Positions 43,436 to 52,505 of a stretch of DNA of 64,000 bases are shown here, in pieces (within the stretch, counting starts at the first letter, position 1; each line of letters begins with the position of its first letter). A program made the translations under genes and the position numbers. The notes under the pieces are model-generated. The model searched no databases, had not been told where the DNA came from, and worked only from the letters and a program-made list of their open reading frames with translations. Origin of the DNA: Arenibacter sp041392165 (GTDB taxonomy: Bacteria; Bacteroidota; Bacteroidia; Flavobacteriales; Flavobacteriaceae); contig JAWKMN010000009.1 in the NCBI GenBank assembly GCA_041392165.1, positions 49,072 to 113,071 of the forward strand, written 5' to 3'.

Positions 43436-44530
43436 ATGAAAGCAGGTATTGTAGGATTGCCAAATGTAGGAAAGTCCACTCTTTTTAATTGTTTGTCCAA
43501 CGCAAAGGCACAGAGTGCCAATTTCCCTTTTTGTACCATTGAACCAAATATAGGAGTGGTGAACGTTCCCGATATTCGCTTGCAAAAATTGGAGGAGCTG
43601 GTAAATCCGGAAAGAGTACAGCCTGCCACTGTGGAAATTGTGGATATTGCGGGATTGGTAAAGGGGGCCAGCAAGGGAGAGGGTCTCGGCAACCAGTTTT
43701 TGGGCAATATTCGCGAGACCGATGCAATTTTACATGTGCTGCGTTGTTTTGACAATGAAAATATTGTACACGTAGATGGTTCCGTAAATCCGGTCAGGGA
43801 CAAGGAAACTATAGATATTGAACTTCAGTTAAAGGATTTGGAGACCGTGGATAAAAAGCTTGAAAAAGTAAAGCGGGCTGCCAAGACCGGAAATAAGGAA
43901 GCCCAAAAAGAGGAAGCCGTTCTCTTGAAGATCAAACAGGGTCTTGAAACGGGAGCCTCTGTGCGTGCCCTGGATATAGGCAGGGAAGATCGGGCAGAAT
44001 ATGTAAAGCCCTTACAATTCATTACGGACAAGCCCGTAATGTATGTCTGCAATGTGGATGAAGATGCCGCTACTACGGGCAATGCGTACGTGGAACAGGT
44101 TAGGGCCGCCGTTGCCAATGAAAATGCAGAGGTGATCTTTTTGGCCGTAGGTACCGAAGCCGATATTACCGAATTGGAGAGCTATGAAGAACGACAAATG
44201 TTTTTGGAAGATTTGGGGCTGACAGAACCGGGTTCCGCCAAATTGATCAGGGGTGCCTATAAGTTATTGGACCTGGAGACCTATTTTACGGCCGGGGTAA
44301 AGGAAGTACGGGCATGGACCATTCCAGTGGGTGCAACGGCACCGCAGGCCGCAGGGGTAATACACACCGATTTTGAAAAGGGCTTTATTCGTGCCGAAGT
44401 GATCGCCTACAATGATTTTGTTTCCTATGGCAGTGAGGCCAAGGTTAAAGAAGCTGGAAAAATGCGGGTGGAAGGAAAAGAATATATTGTGAAAGACGGG
44501 GATGTAATGCATTTTAGGTTCAACGTATAG
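43436..44530 (+). CDS. ychF: Redox-regulated ATPase YchF
   Basis: A 364-residue Obg-family P-loop protein that prefers ATP over GTP and binds ribosomes. ATG at 43436 gives the canonical MKAGIVGLPNVGKSTLFNCLS. G1 is GLPNVGKST, G3 region DIAGLVKGASKGEGLGNQFL, and the family NxxE replacement of NKxD appears as CNVDED. The C-terminal TGS domain includes FFTAG-like TYFTAGVKEVRAWTI and ends MRVEGKEYIVKDGDVMHFRFNV in two parts. A -7 box TATCTTTG lies at 43362-43369. It is monocistronic. Confidence 0.97.
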   Translation: MKAGIVGLPNVGKSTLFNCLSNAKAQSANFPFCTIEPNIGVVNVPDIRLQKLEELVNPERVQPATVEIVDIAGLVKGASKGEGLGNQFLGNIRETDAILHVLRCFDNENIVHVDGSVNPVRDKETIDIELQLKDLETVDKKLEKVKRAAKTGNKEAQKEEAVLLKIKQGLETGASVRALDIGREDRAEYVKPLQFITDKPVMYVCNVDEDAATTGNAYVEQVRAAVANENAEVIFLAVGTEADITELESYEERQMFLEDLGLTEPGSAKLIRGAYKLLDLETYFTAGVKEVRAWTIPVGATAPQAAGVIHTDFEKGFIRAEVIAYNDFVSYGSEAKVKEAGKMRVEGKEYIVKDGDVMHFRFNV

Positions 44531-44620
44531 TGCAAGTCCGGAATAGATAGGGCCCAATATATTCAAGAAGGAGGCCCAATAGAACGGAAACAAAAATATT
44601 TATCCAAATAATTCCCCGAA

Positions 44621-44640
44621 GCCCGTCCGTTCGGATGGGG
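44621..44640. repeat. Second copy of dispersed palindromic element
   Basis: GCCCGT followed by CCGTTCGGATGGGG. The 13 bases CCGTTCGGATGGG (44627-44639) are the exact reverse complement of 33908-33920, and GCCCGT precedes both copies with a two-base indel. It forms an imperfect hairpin. The rest of the 383-base ychF-parE gap (44531-44913) is AT-rich, without a gene, and must contain the parE promoter. Confidence 0.5.
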
Positions 44641-44913
44641 CTCTGTCTTGTGTATGGTCTTGGGAATAGTTGGTCCTGTATCTTGGTTCTTACAGCGTAG
44701 CGGTTGGGGCATGATCTTGTCCGGGCCCAAGGAATCATAAATTTTTATATTTTTGTCCTTGTTATGTTTCTTCCCCTAAGGGATTTAGCATATTATAAAC
44801 CCCTTACTATCAACAAATCGTTGATTCCCTTTGTTAATTACTTTAACGCCTAGGGGTTTCATCTTTTTATAACACTTGCTATATTAGCAACACTTTGGAT
44901 AAAGCCCTGGACC

Positions 44914-46776
44914 ATGTTAGATAACGCCCAATACACAGAAGACAACATTCGCTCATTAGACTGGAAAGAACATATCCGGATGCGTCCCGGGATGTATATT
45001 GGTAAATTGGGGGATGGATCTTCTGCCGATGATGGCATCTATATACTTCTAAAGGAGGTTATAGACAACTGTATAGATGAGTTTGTAATGGGTGCCGGCA
45101 AGACCATAGATATCGTTATCAAGGACAATGTGGTACATGTGAGGGATTACGGCCGCGGAATACCTTTGGGGAAGGTGGTGGACGTGGTATCCAAAATGAA
45201 TACCGGTGGTAAGTACGACTCCAGGGCCTTTAAAAAATCGGTCGGCCTTAACGGGGTCGGTACCAAGGCGGTAAATGCACTATCCAGTTTTTTTAAAGTG
45301 GAGTCCTCCAGGGACAATATGCTTAAAACTGCGGAATTTGAGCAGGGAAACCTAGTGGCGGAAGTAGGCCCGGAAGATACCTCAAAACGAAAAGGAACCA
45401 AAGTGTCCTTTACTCCGGACGAAATTATCTTTAAAAAATACAAATACAGGAACGAGTATGTGGAACGCATGCTCAAAAACTATGTATACCTCAATCCGGG
45501 GCTTACCATTATTTATAACGGTGAGAAATTCCATTCCGAAAACGGACTGAAGGATCTATTGGAGGACAATAACAATATTGAGGACATGACTTACCCTATA
45601 ATACATCTAAAGGGTAACGATATCGAAATTGCCCTGACCCATAGCAAAACACAATACAGCGAAGAATACCATTCCTTTGTCAATGGTCAAAATACCACCC
45701 AGGGAGGAACACATCAAACGGCATTTCGGGAAGCCATAGTAAAGACCATCAGGGAGTTCTACGGCAAAAATTATGACCCGTCGGATGTGCGAAAATCTAT
45801 TGTTTCCGCCATAGCCATCAAGGTAATGGAACCTGTTTTTGAGAGTCAGACCAAGACCAAATTGGGATCTACGGATATGGGTGGCGACCTTCCAACGGTG
45901 AGGGCCTATATAAACGATTTTGTGGGTACCCAGCTCAATAATTATTTGCACAAGAATCCGGATACCGCAGAAATGCTTCAGAGGAAGATTATGCAGGCAG
46001 AGCGGGAGCGAAAGGAACTCTCCGGAATCAGGAAATTGGCAAAGGACAGGGCTAAGAAGGCCAGTCTCCATAATAAGAAACTAAGGGACTGCAGGGTGCA
46101 TTTGGCTGATTCCAAAAACGATCGTTGCCTAGAAAGTACCCTGTTCATTACGGAGGGGGATTCTGCTTCGGGTTCCATAACCAAATCAAGGGATGTAAAC
46201 ACCCAGGCCGTATTCAGCCTAAGGGGAAAACCTTTGAACTCCTATGGTATGTCCAAAAAAATAGTGTATGAAAATGAGGAGTTCAACCTTTTGCAGGCGG
46301 CATTGAACATTGAGGAATCCATGGAGGATTTAAGGTACAACAAAATAGTGATCGCTACCGATGCAGATGTTGACGGGATGCACATTCGACTTTTATTGAT
46401 CACTTTTTTCCTGCAATTTTTCCCTGAACTAATAAAAGAAAATCACCTATATATACTTCAGACGCCACTGTTCAGGGTACGCAACAAAAAGGAAACCATT
46501 TACTGTTACAGCCAGGAGGAAAAATTACAGGCCATTGAAAAATTGACGGGAAAACCGGAAATAACCCGATTTAAGGGATTGGGCGAAATCTCTCCTGATG
46601 AATTTCAACATTTTATCGGCGAGGACATTAGATTGGAACCGGTAATGCTGGATAAGGCCATGTCCATAGAAAACCTATTGGAATTTTATATGGGCAAAAA
46701 CACCCCGGACCGCCAGGAATTTATAATAGATAACCTTAAAGTAGAGGTAGATCTGGTAGAGGAAAACCAAATATAA
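44914..46776 (+). CDS. parE: DNA topoisomerase IV subunit B
   Basis: A 620-residue type IIA topoisomerase ATPase subunit, which powers decatenation of daughter chromosomes. The GHKL ATPase includes KEVIDNCIDEFVMG (Mg-binding Asn), RDYGRGIPLG and LNGVGTKAVNALS. The transducer follows and the TOPRIM domain has FITEGDSASGS and IATDADVDGMHIR. The end FKGLGEISPDEFQHFI is canonical. It precedes parC by 45 bases on the same strand, which identifies it as ParE instead of GyrB. Confidence 0.95.
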   Translation: MLDNAQYTEDNIRSLDWKEHIRMRPGMYIGKLGDGSSADDGIYILLKEVIDNCIDEFVMGAGKTIDIVIKDNVVHVRDYGRGIPLGKVVDVVSKMNTGGKYDSRAFKKSVGLNGVGTKAVNALSSFFKVESSRDNMLKTAEFEQGNLVAEVGPEDTSKRKGTKVSFTPDEIIFKKYKYRNEYVERMLKNYVYLNPGLTIIYNGEKFHSENGLKDLLEDNNNIEDMTYPIIHLKGNDIEIALTHSKTQYSEEYHSFVNGQNTTQGGTHQTAFREAIVKTIREFYGKNYDPSDVRKSIVSAIAIKVMEPVFESQTKTKLGSTDMGGDLPTVRAYINDFVGTQLNNYLHKNPDTAEMLQRKIMQAERERKELSGIRKLAKDRAKKASLHNKKLRDCRVHLADSKNDRCLESTLFITEGDSASGSITKSRDVNTQAVFSLRGKPLNSYGMSKKIVYENEEFNLLQAALNIEESMEDLRYNKIVIATDADVDGMHIRLLLITFFLQFFPELIKENHLYILQTPLFRVRNKKETIYCYSQEEKLQAIEKLTGKPEITRFKGLGEISPDEFQHFIGEDIRLEPVMLDKAMSIENLLEFYMGKNTPDRQEFIIDNLKVEVDLVEENQI

Positions 46777-46821
46777 ACCAGCCCGCCCGTAAGCAGGCCA
46801 AACTAATACGAATCTTTCTTT

Positions 46822-49503
46822 ATGGAAGAGAATGAAGAATTGAACGAAGTACCAAAAGAAAATCAAGACGAAACCCAGGATACCCTTACCAAGGTTACGG
46901 GGATGTACAAAGACTGGTTTTTGGATTACGCCTCCTATGTCATTTTAGAGCGCGCAGTACCTGCCATAGAGGACGGATTTAAACCTGTTCAACGACGGAT
47001 AATGCATGCGTTAAAGGAATTGGACGATGGTCGGTACAACAAAGTGGCCAATGTTGTGGGACATACCATGCAGTACCATCCCCATGGTGATGCGAGTATA
47101 GCGGACGCCATGGTGCAAATTGGCCAAAAAGACCTGCTGATAGATACCCAGGGTAACTGGGGAAACATATTGACCGGAGATAGTGCCGCGGCATCCCGTT
47201 ATATTGAGGCCCGATTAACAAAGTTTGCATTGGAAGTTGTGTATAGCCCTAAAATTACGGAATGGCAGCTCTCCTATGATGGACGAAAAAAAGAACCTGT
47301 AAACCTTCCGGTCAAATTTCCCCTCTTACTGGCACAAGGTGCGGAAGGTATAGCGGTAGGACTCTCCACCAAGGTGCTGCCACACAATTTTGTTGAACTT
47401 ATAGAAGCTTCCATAAAACATCTTAAAGGGCAAAAATTCACCATTTACCCGGACTTTCCTACTTCCGGTATCATAGATGTAAGCAATTATAACGACGGTT
47501 GTAGGGGAGGAAAAATAAGGGTTAGGGCCAAAATACATCAGTTGGATAAAAATACACTGATAATTAAGGAGATACCGTACGGAACCAATACTTCTTCTTT
47601 AATAGATTCTATCCTAAAAGCCAACGAAAAGGGAAAGATAAAAATCAAAAAGATCGAGGACAATACCGCCGCGGAAGTGGAGATTTTGGTGCACCTGCCA
47701 CCTGGGCTGTCCCCGGACAAAACTATTGATGCCCTGTACGCCTTTACCTCCTGCGAATCTTCCATATCCCCATTAGGCTGTATTATAGAGGACAACAAAC
47801 CGCTTTTTATTGGGGTTACCGAAATGTTAAAACGCTCTACGGATTATACCGTAGAACTCCTAAAGGCCGAACTGGAAATACAGTTGGGCGAACTGGAGGA
47901 GCAATGGCATTTTGCCTCCCTTGAACGGATTTTTATAGAAAATAGAATTTATAGGGACATAGAGGAAGAAGAGACCTGGGAAGGCGTTATTGCGGCGATC
48001 GACAAAGGTCTAGCTCCGCATACGGCCCATTTAAGAAGAAAGGTCACCGAAGACGATATTGTTAGGCTGACCGAAATCAGGATCAAAAGAATCTCTAGAT
48101 TCGATTTGGACAAGGCGCAGCAATATCTGGATAGTCTTGAAGAAAAAATTGCAGAAGTAAGGCACCATTTGGCCTATCTAATCGATTTCGCAATCAATTA
48201 TTTCAAGTCCTTGAAGGAGAAATACGGAAAGGGACGGGAACGAAAATCGGAAATCCGAATTTTTGACGATATTGAAGCTACCAAGGTAGTCATAAGAAAC
48301 ACAAAGTTATTTGTAAACCGTGAGGAAGGCTTTGTGGGAACCTCATTGAAAAGGGATGAATATGTAACCGATTGTAGCGATATTGATGACATTATTGTTT
48401 TTACCAAAGAAGGTAAAATGATGATTGCCAAGGTGGACTCCAAAATATTTATTGGCAAGAACATTATTCATGTGGCCGTATTTAAGAAGAAAGACAAACG
48501 GACCATTTACAACATGATCTACAAAGACGGCAAGGGCGGAGCCAGTTACATTAAACGATTTAACGTAACAGGGGTTACCCGAGACAAGCCTTACGACCTA
48601 ACCAACGGCAAGCCTCAATCCGAAGTCCTTTATTTTTCGGCCAATCCCAATGGGGAGGCTGAGGTTGTCACCGTCCTTTTGCGACAGGTGGGCAGTATTA
48701 AGAAGTTGAAATGGGATATGGATTTCGCCGATGTACTGATAAAGGGAAGGGCCTCAAAGGGAAATATTGTCACCAAATACTCTGTAAAACGTATCGAATT
48801 AAAAGAAAAAGGGGTCTCCACACTTAAGCCCAGAAAAATTTGGTTCGACGACATAGTCAGAAGGTTAAACGTAGATGGCCGCGGAGAACTGCTTGGGGAA
48901 TTTAAGGGAGACGACATGCTGTTGGTCGTTACCCAAAAAGGCGTAGCAAAAACCTTTATCCCCAACCTTTCCACCCATTTTGATGAAGATATGGTGGTTT
49001 TGGAGAAATGGAATCCCAACAAGCCATTATCTGCCCTATATTATGAAGGGGAAAAAGATCGCTATTATGTAAAGCGCTTTATGATAGAAAACGAAAATAA
49101 GGAAGAAGTGTTTATTTCGGAACATCCAAAATCCTTCTTGGAACTCGTTTCTACCGATTGGCGCCCAGTTGTTGAAATTGAATTTTCAAAGCCAAGAGGC
49201 AAAGATGCTAAACCTAATCAAATTATTGATATAGAAGATTTTATATCGATTAAAGGAATTAAAGCTTTAGGTAATCAATTAACTTCCGAGAAGGTAAAAA
49301 ACATTAACTCCTTAGATCCGCTTCCTTTTGAGGAGCCTGTAAAAAATGATGCCAACGAGATCGAGGTGATAGACGAGGAAAACATAGGGACTAGGAAAGA
49401 CCATACGGCAGGCGCTCCTGAAACGGAAGCGGCCAACGAAGAATCGGGAAAAGAAAATAAGCTGGAAAGAGAAGATGGTGAAGGACAGACAACCCTTTTT
49501 TAA
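46822..49503 (+). CDS. parC: DNA topoisomerase IV subunit A
   Basis: An 893-residue breakage-reunion subunit. The winged-helix domain has the active-site Tyr127 in AAASRYIEARLTKF. The quinolone region reads YHPHGDASIADAMV, with Ala91 and Asp95 at positions equivalent to E. coli ParC Ser80 and Glu84. The tower and coiled-coil gate extend to about 480, followed by a beta-pinwheel C-terminal domain (IIVFTKEGKMMIAKV, VVTQKGVAKTF). The last 90 residues are acidic and low-complexity, ending EDGEGQTTLF. It is co-transcribed with parE. Confidence 0.95.
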   Translation: MEENEELNEVPKENQDETQDTLTKVTGMYKDWFLDYASYVILERAVPAIEDGFKPVQRRIMHALKELDDGRYNKVANVVGHTMQYHPHGDASIADAMVQIGQKDLLIDTQGNWGNILTGDSAAASRYIEARLTKFALEVVYSPKITEWQLSYDGRKKEPVNLPVKFPLLLAQGAEGIAVGLSTKVLPHNFVELIEASIKHLKGQKFTIYPDFPTSGIIDVSNYNDGCRGGKIRVRAKIHQLDKNTLIIKEIPYGTNTSSLIDSILKANEKGKIKIKKIEDNTAAEVEILVHLPPGLSPDKTIDALYAFTSCESSISPLGCIIEDNKPLFIGVTEMLKRSTDYTVELLKAELEIQLGELEEQWHFASLERIFIENRIYRDIEEEETWEGVIAAIDKGLAPHTAHLRRKVTEDDIVRLTEIRIKRISRFDLDKAQQYLDSLEEKIAEVRHHLAYLIDFAINYFKSLKEKYGKGRERKSEIRIFDDIEATKVVIRNTKLFVNREEGFVGTSLKRDEYVTDCSDIDDIIVFTKEGKMMIAKVDSKIFIGKNIIHVAVFKKKDKRTIYNMIYKDGKGGASYIKRFNVTGVTRDKPYDLTNGKPQSEVLYFSANPNGEAEVVTVLLRQVGSIKKLKWDMDFADVLIKGRASKGNIVTKYSVKRIELKEKGVSTLKPRKIWFDDIVRRLNVDGRGELLGEFKGDDMLLVVTQKGVAKTFIPNLSTHFDEDMVVLEKWNPNKPLSALYYEGEKDRYYVKRFMIENENKEEVFISEHPKSFLELVSTDWRPVVEIEFSKPRGKDAKPNQIIDIEDFISIKGIKALGNQLTSEKVKNINSLDPLPFEEPVKNDANEIEVIDEENIGTRKDHTAGAPETEAANEESGKENKLEREDGEGQTTLF

Positions 49504-49627
49504 GACGATGCAAGGGATAATGAAAATGCCTGAACCCATTAAAATATAATTATTAATTGTTATTTGGGGCAATTCGATGCAGATTCCTCTTGGAATAATA
49601 TATATTTACAAAAATTAAAATTTCTTT

Positions 49628-50584
49628 ATGGATTTTACCAACCCCCTGGTATATGGAGTTCCTTGTTTTATAGCCTTTATTTTATTGGAGCTTACTTATA
49701 GCAAGACACATGGCGACGATCATTTGTACAATTGGAAAGATTTGGCTGCAAGCGGATTCATGGGTATTGGATCGGCCATAATTGCGCCCTTGATAAAGGT
49801 CGTATCTGCAATTGTGATATTCGAATATACCTATGAACTGTTCAACCCAATTACCAATGGGGTCAGGACCAACATTCTCGGATATGAATCTTTTGGGTAT
49901 GCCTGGTACGTTTGGCTTCTTTGTCAATTAGCGGACGATTTTACCTATTATTGGTTTCATAGGGCCAATCATGAAGTACGTATTTTATGGGCCGCACATA
50001 TTGTTCATCATTCCTCGGACAACTTTAATTTAGGGACTGCCGTTCGTAACGGTTGGTTCACCATTTTATATAAGCCCCTTTTTTACATGTGGATTCCCGC
50101 TATTGGTTTTCCTCCTGAAATGGTTGTTGTGTGTCTGGGAATCGAGGCCTTATGGCAATTTCAATTGCACTCCGTTTATGTCCCAAAGATGGGATTCATT
50201 GAAAAAATATTCAATACCCACACCATGCACCAAGTACACCACGCCCAAAATGTTGAATATTTGGATAAAAATCATGGTGGTTTCTTGAATATTTTCGACA
50301 AAATGTTTGGTACCTGGAAAGAGTTGGATGATGATATCGATGTAAAATACGGCGTAATACATGCGCCCAACTCCCATAATCCTATAGTTATCCTGACCCA
50401 TGAGTTCAAGGATATCTACAACGATGTTAAGAAATCGAAAAAATTATCGCACGCCCTAATGTATATTTTTGGCCCTCCCGGATGGAGTCCGGACGGAAGT
50501 ACCCTTACCGTGAAACAGCAACAACGATTGTTTAAAAAACATAAGTCCTCCAATCCTGAAGTGGTTTTTAGTCGACCCAATTAA
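49628..50584 (+). CDS. Sterol desaturase/fatty-acid hydroxylase-family protein
   Basis: A 318-residue integral membrane di-iron enzyme. The eight-histidine pattern is seen as HRANHE, HIVHHSSDNFN and HTMHQVHHAQN with the closing H in DKNHGG. Four or more membrane helices surround it. Family members hydroxylate or desaturate lipids, carotenoids or hopanoids; the substrate here is unknown. It lies 124 bases after parC and is followed by a terminator and a decayed insertion sequence. Confidence 0.9.
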   Translation: MDFTNPLVYGVPCFIAFILLELTYSKTHGDDHLYNWKDLAASGFMGIGSAIIAPLIKVVSAIVIFEYTYELFNPITNGVRTNILGYESFGYAWYVWLLCQLADDFTYYWFHRANHEVRILWAAHIVHHSSDNFNLGTAVRNGWFTILYKPLFYMWIPAIGFPPEMVVVCLGIEALWQFQLHSVYVPKMGFIEKIFNTHTMHQVHHAQNVEYLDKNHGGFLNIFDKMFGTWKELDDDIDVKYGVIHAPNSHNPIVILTHEFKDIYNDVKKSKKLSHALMYIFGPPGWSPDGSTLTVKQQQRLFKKHKSSNPEVVFSRPN

Positions 50585-50678
50585 TAAATTTGGCTGCCAG
50601 CATATCCGCGTTATTCCGGAACAAGGTAGGCATATTCAGGAGTAAGGCGATTTTTTGTTCTAATCTTGACATAATTAT

Positions 50679-50710
50679 ATCCCGGGCAATTGATATTCCC
50701 GGGATTTTTT
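50679..50710 (+). terminator. Intrinsic terminator after sterol desaturase gene
   Basis: ATCCCGGG (50679-50686), an 11-base loop, CCCGGGAT (50698-50705) and T residues to 50710. It lies 95 bases beyond the stop of the membrane enzyme. The transposase remnant on the other strand remains open up to this hairpin, so its boundary lies close by. Confidence 0.8.
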
Positions 50711-50714
50711 ATGT

Positions 50715-52212
50715 TTCCGTACCGGAACCATTTGCGTTCCTGATTTTTCAACGGTTTTTTTGATGTCCGGGCATACCTTTTCCATGGGCTTTCGGATGTC
50801 GTTGCACTTATGCCGCTTTTTCCAGTCCCATGGCCGGCATGCGCCTGCCGATCTCAGTGCGTTGCCCGTATGGATGCCGAAGAATATCCACAGGACCTCG
50901 GTCTTCTTGGTGCGCGCCCTTATCCTTTTAAGGTGGTAGTGCTCCTTGTCACCAAAACTGCCCTCCAGACGGCTCGCCCGTTCTTTGGTAATGGCACCGG
51001 CCAGCGCTCCCGTTGCTTTTCGTGCCTGCCGGCCCTGCCCTTTCTTTTGAAATCGGTGCGGATACCGTACTTGGTGGCGAACCTCCGGTTATTGTTGGTA
51101 GCATAGATGGCATCGGCACCGGCAGCTTGGTCCTGGTCTTGGTGACCTTTGGAGCGCAAAGATGGTATCGATAAAACGGTTGCCCTCGTGGAAGGCGTCG
51201 AAGCTCAGGTGCTCGATAAAGCTGATCCCGCCCACTTGGAGCTTATTGACCTTGGCCCCGAATTCCACGGCCTTGGTTTCCTTGCCCACCCACGATGGGC
51301 CTGATGTAGGGGCGGTCCATGCTCACGATACGGTCCTTCGGCCTTTCTCCTTTGTGGAAATAGGCGTACTGTTGGGCCAGCACCTTTTTAATGCGTCGCC
51401 CTTCTGCGATATTGGTCCTTGGCCATCGCTACCGTGTGCCGCGCCTCCAGCCGGTCCACCTCGCGGCCCAACTTCTCAATAACAGGAGCAAAGGCCCGGG
51501 TCCAGCGCCCTTTCTTCTTCTTGGTCTTCCTGCGCATCTTGCTGTAGGACACGTAGCGTTTTCCATTTCAAGGTGCTTGCTGCGCGGCAAGGGTTCGCCC
51601 GTTTTTTTGCAAAGGCCCATCAACAGGTCATGGATCCAGTCCACCGCCTCCCACAGCAGCTTGATGTTGGTAGGGTACCGCAGATGGCTCTCGTAACAGG
51701 TGGGCGTCCATGGTGATTGAGCCACTGTCCCCGATATAGGGCGACCAGTAGCTATAGAACGCCTCCTGCGCCCCATCCATGTCCAGCTTTCCGGCCAGTT
51801 CATAGCGGACCTCGCCGACCATCTTGAAATTGGACAACCGTCCGGTGCCCAGATAGATCCCGCAAAGAACTGCCAGTCCAGGTTCCCGTTCAGGTGCTCG
51901 ATGAGCTTGCGGTCGGAAAGGCCAGAGTAGTTCTTCAGGAACATCAGGGCCAGCTTGCCCTTGGGGAGAAAATGGCGGAAGGAGCCTTTTTGGCCTCGCC
52001 AGGCGAAAGGCCCCTACCGGATCATCCCAGGGGACGGCCAGATAGATCTTGCCCAGGTCCCCTTCCAAAAAACGGGCGTAAAGACATCGAACTGCTCTTC
52101 TTGCGAAGAGAATGAAAAACAATGCTGGAAATCGTGGATTCTTCGTATCTTGGTCATAGACATTAAGATAAAAACCCCGTTTTTCGAGCTGGATACTCAT
52201 TTTCGGGGTTTT
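50715..52212 (-). mobile_element. Decayed insertion sequence with frameshifted DDE transposase
   Basis: A GC-rich island (41 of 60 bases are G or C at 51421-51480) holding a leftward transposase broken into several frames. The start is ATG at 52200 (MSIQLEKRGFYLNVYDQD). Pieces in order: YARFLEGDLGKIYLAVPWDD, FLKNYSGLSDRKLIEHLNGN, SPWTPTCYESHLRYPTN then IKLLWEAVDWIHDLLMG, KAVEFGAKVNKLQVGGISF, DAIYATNNNRRFATKYGIRT, and finally HYHLKRIRARTKKTEVLW near 50900. At least four frame changes make it inactive. The pieces resemble IS5/IS1182-like transposases (DUF772 plus DDE domain). No terminal inverted repeats or target duplication were found, so the ends are approximate. Open frames on the other strand (for example 51162-51482) are shadows. 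Confidence 0.82.
52171..52212. repeat. Inverted repeat enclosing the transposase start
   Basis: AAAACCCCG (52171-52179) and CGGGGTTTT (52204-52212) are perfect 9-base arms around the transposase ATG (52198-52200). In an RNA entering from outside, this stem would hide the start codon, a device used by several insertion sequences to prevent activation by read-through. It may also mark the IS end. Confidence 0.55.
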
Positions 52213-52235
52213 ATTATACCTTAATATACAGGGAA

Positions 52236-52262
52236 TTAATTACTTGATATACAAGTAATTAA
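52236..52262. repeat. AT-rich palindrome beside the IS remnant
   Basis: TTAATTACTTG (52236-52246), five bases ATATA, CAAGTAATTAA (52252-52262), a perfect 11-base inverted repeat. It is the only structure I see in the 293 bases between the IS and the TerC gene. The half-site CAAGTAATT also occurs in the palindrome at 14171-14199, in the opposite arrangement. Confidence 0.5.
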
Positions 52263-52505
52263 ACTACTCTGAATACGCCAAGGTAGGAGGGGAAATCCTG
52301 CAATAAAGGGATTCCCGGTTGTTCGTTTTCCACTTGCTCTGTTGAAACGACAATCATTTCATTCACTCTTGGTTATGATTGTTTTAGCTGCTTAAGCAAT
52401 AAAAAAAACATAGGTTAAATCATTGATTTTAAATCAATAAAGAATAAATACCTAAATAATATTTTTAAGTAGACCCTGCGGAAACAAGCTCTAGGAAAAG
52501 ATTCC

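Noticed and set aside
51162..51482. Several plus-strand frames within the GC-rich island
   Set aside because: High GC lowers stop frequency in all frames. The minus strand shows continuous transposase protein pieces, so the plus-strand frames are spurious.
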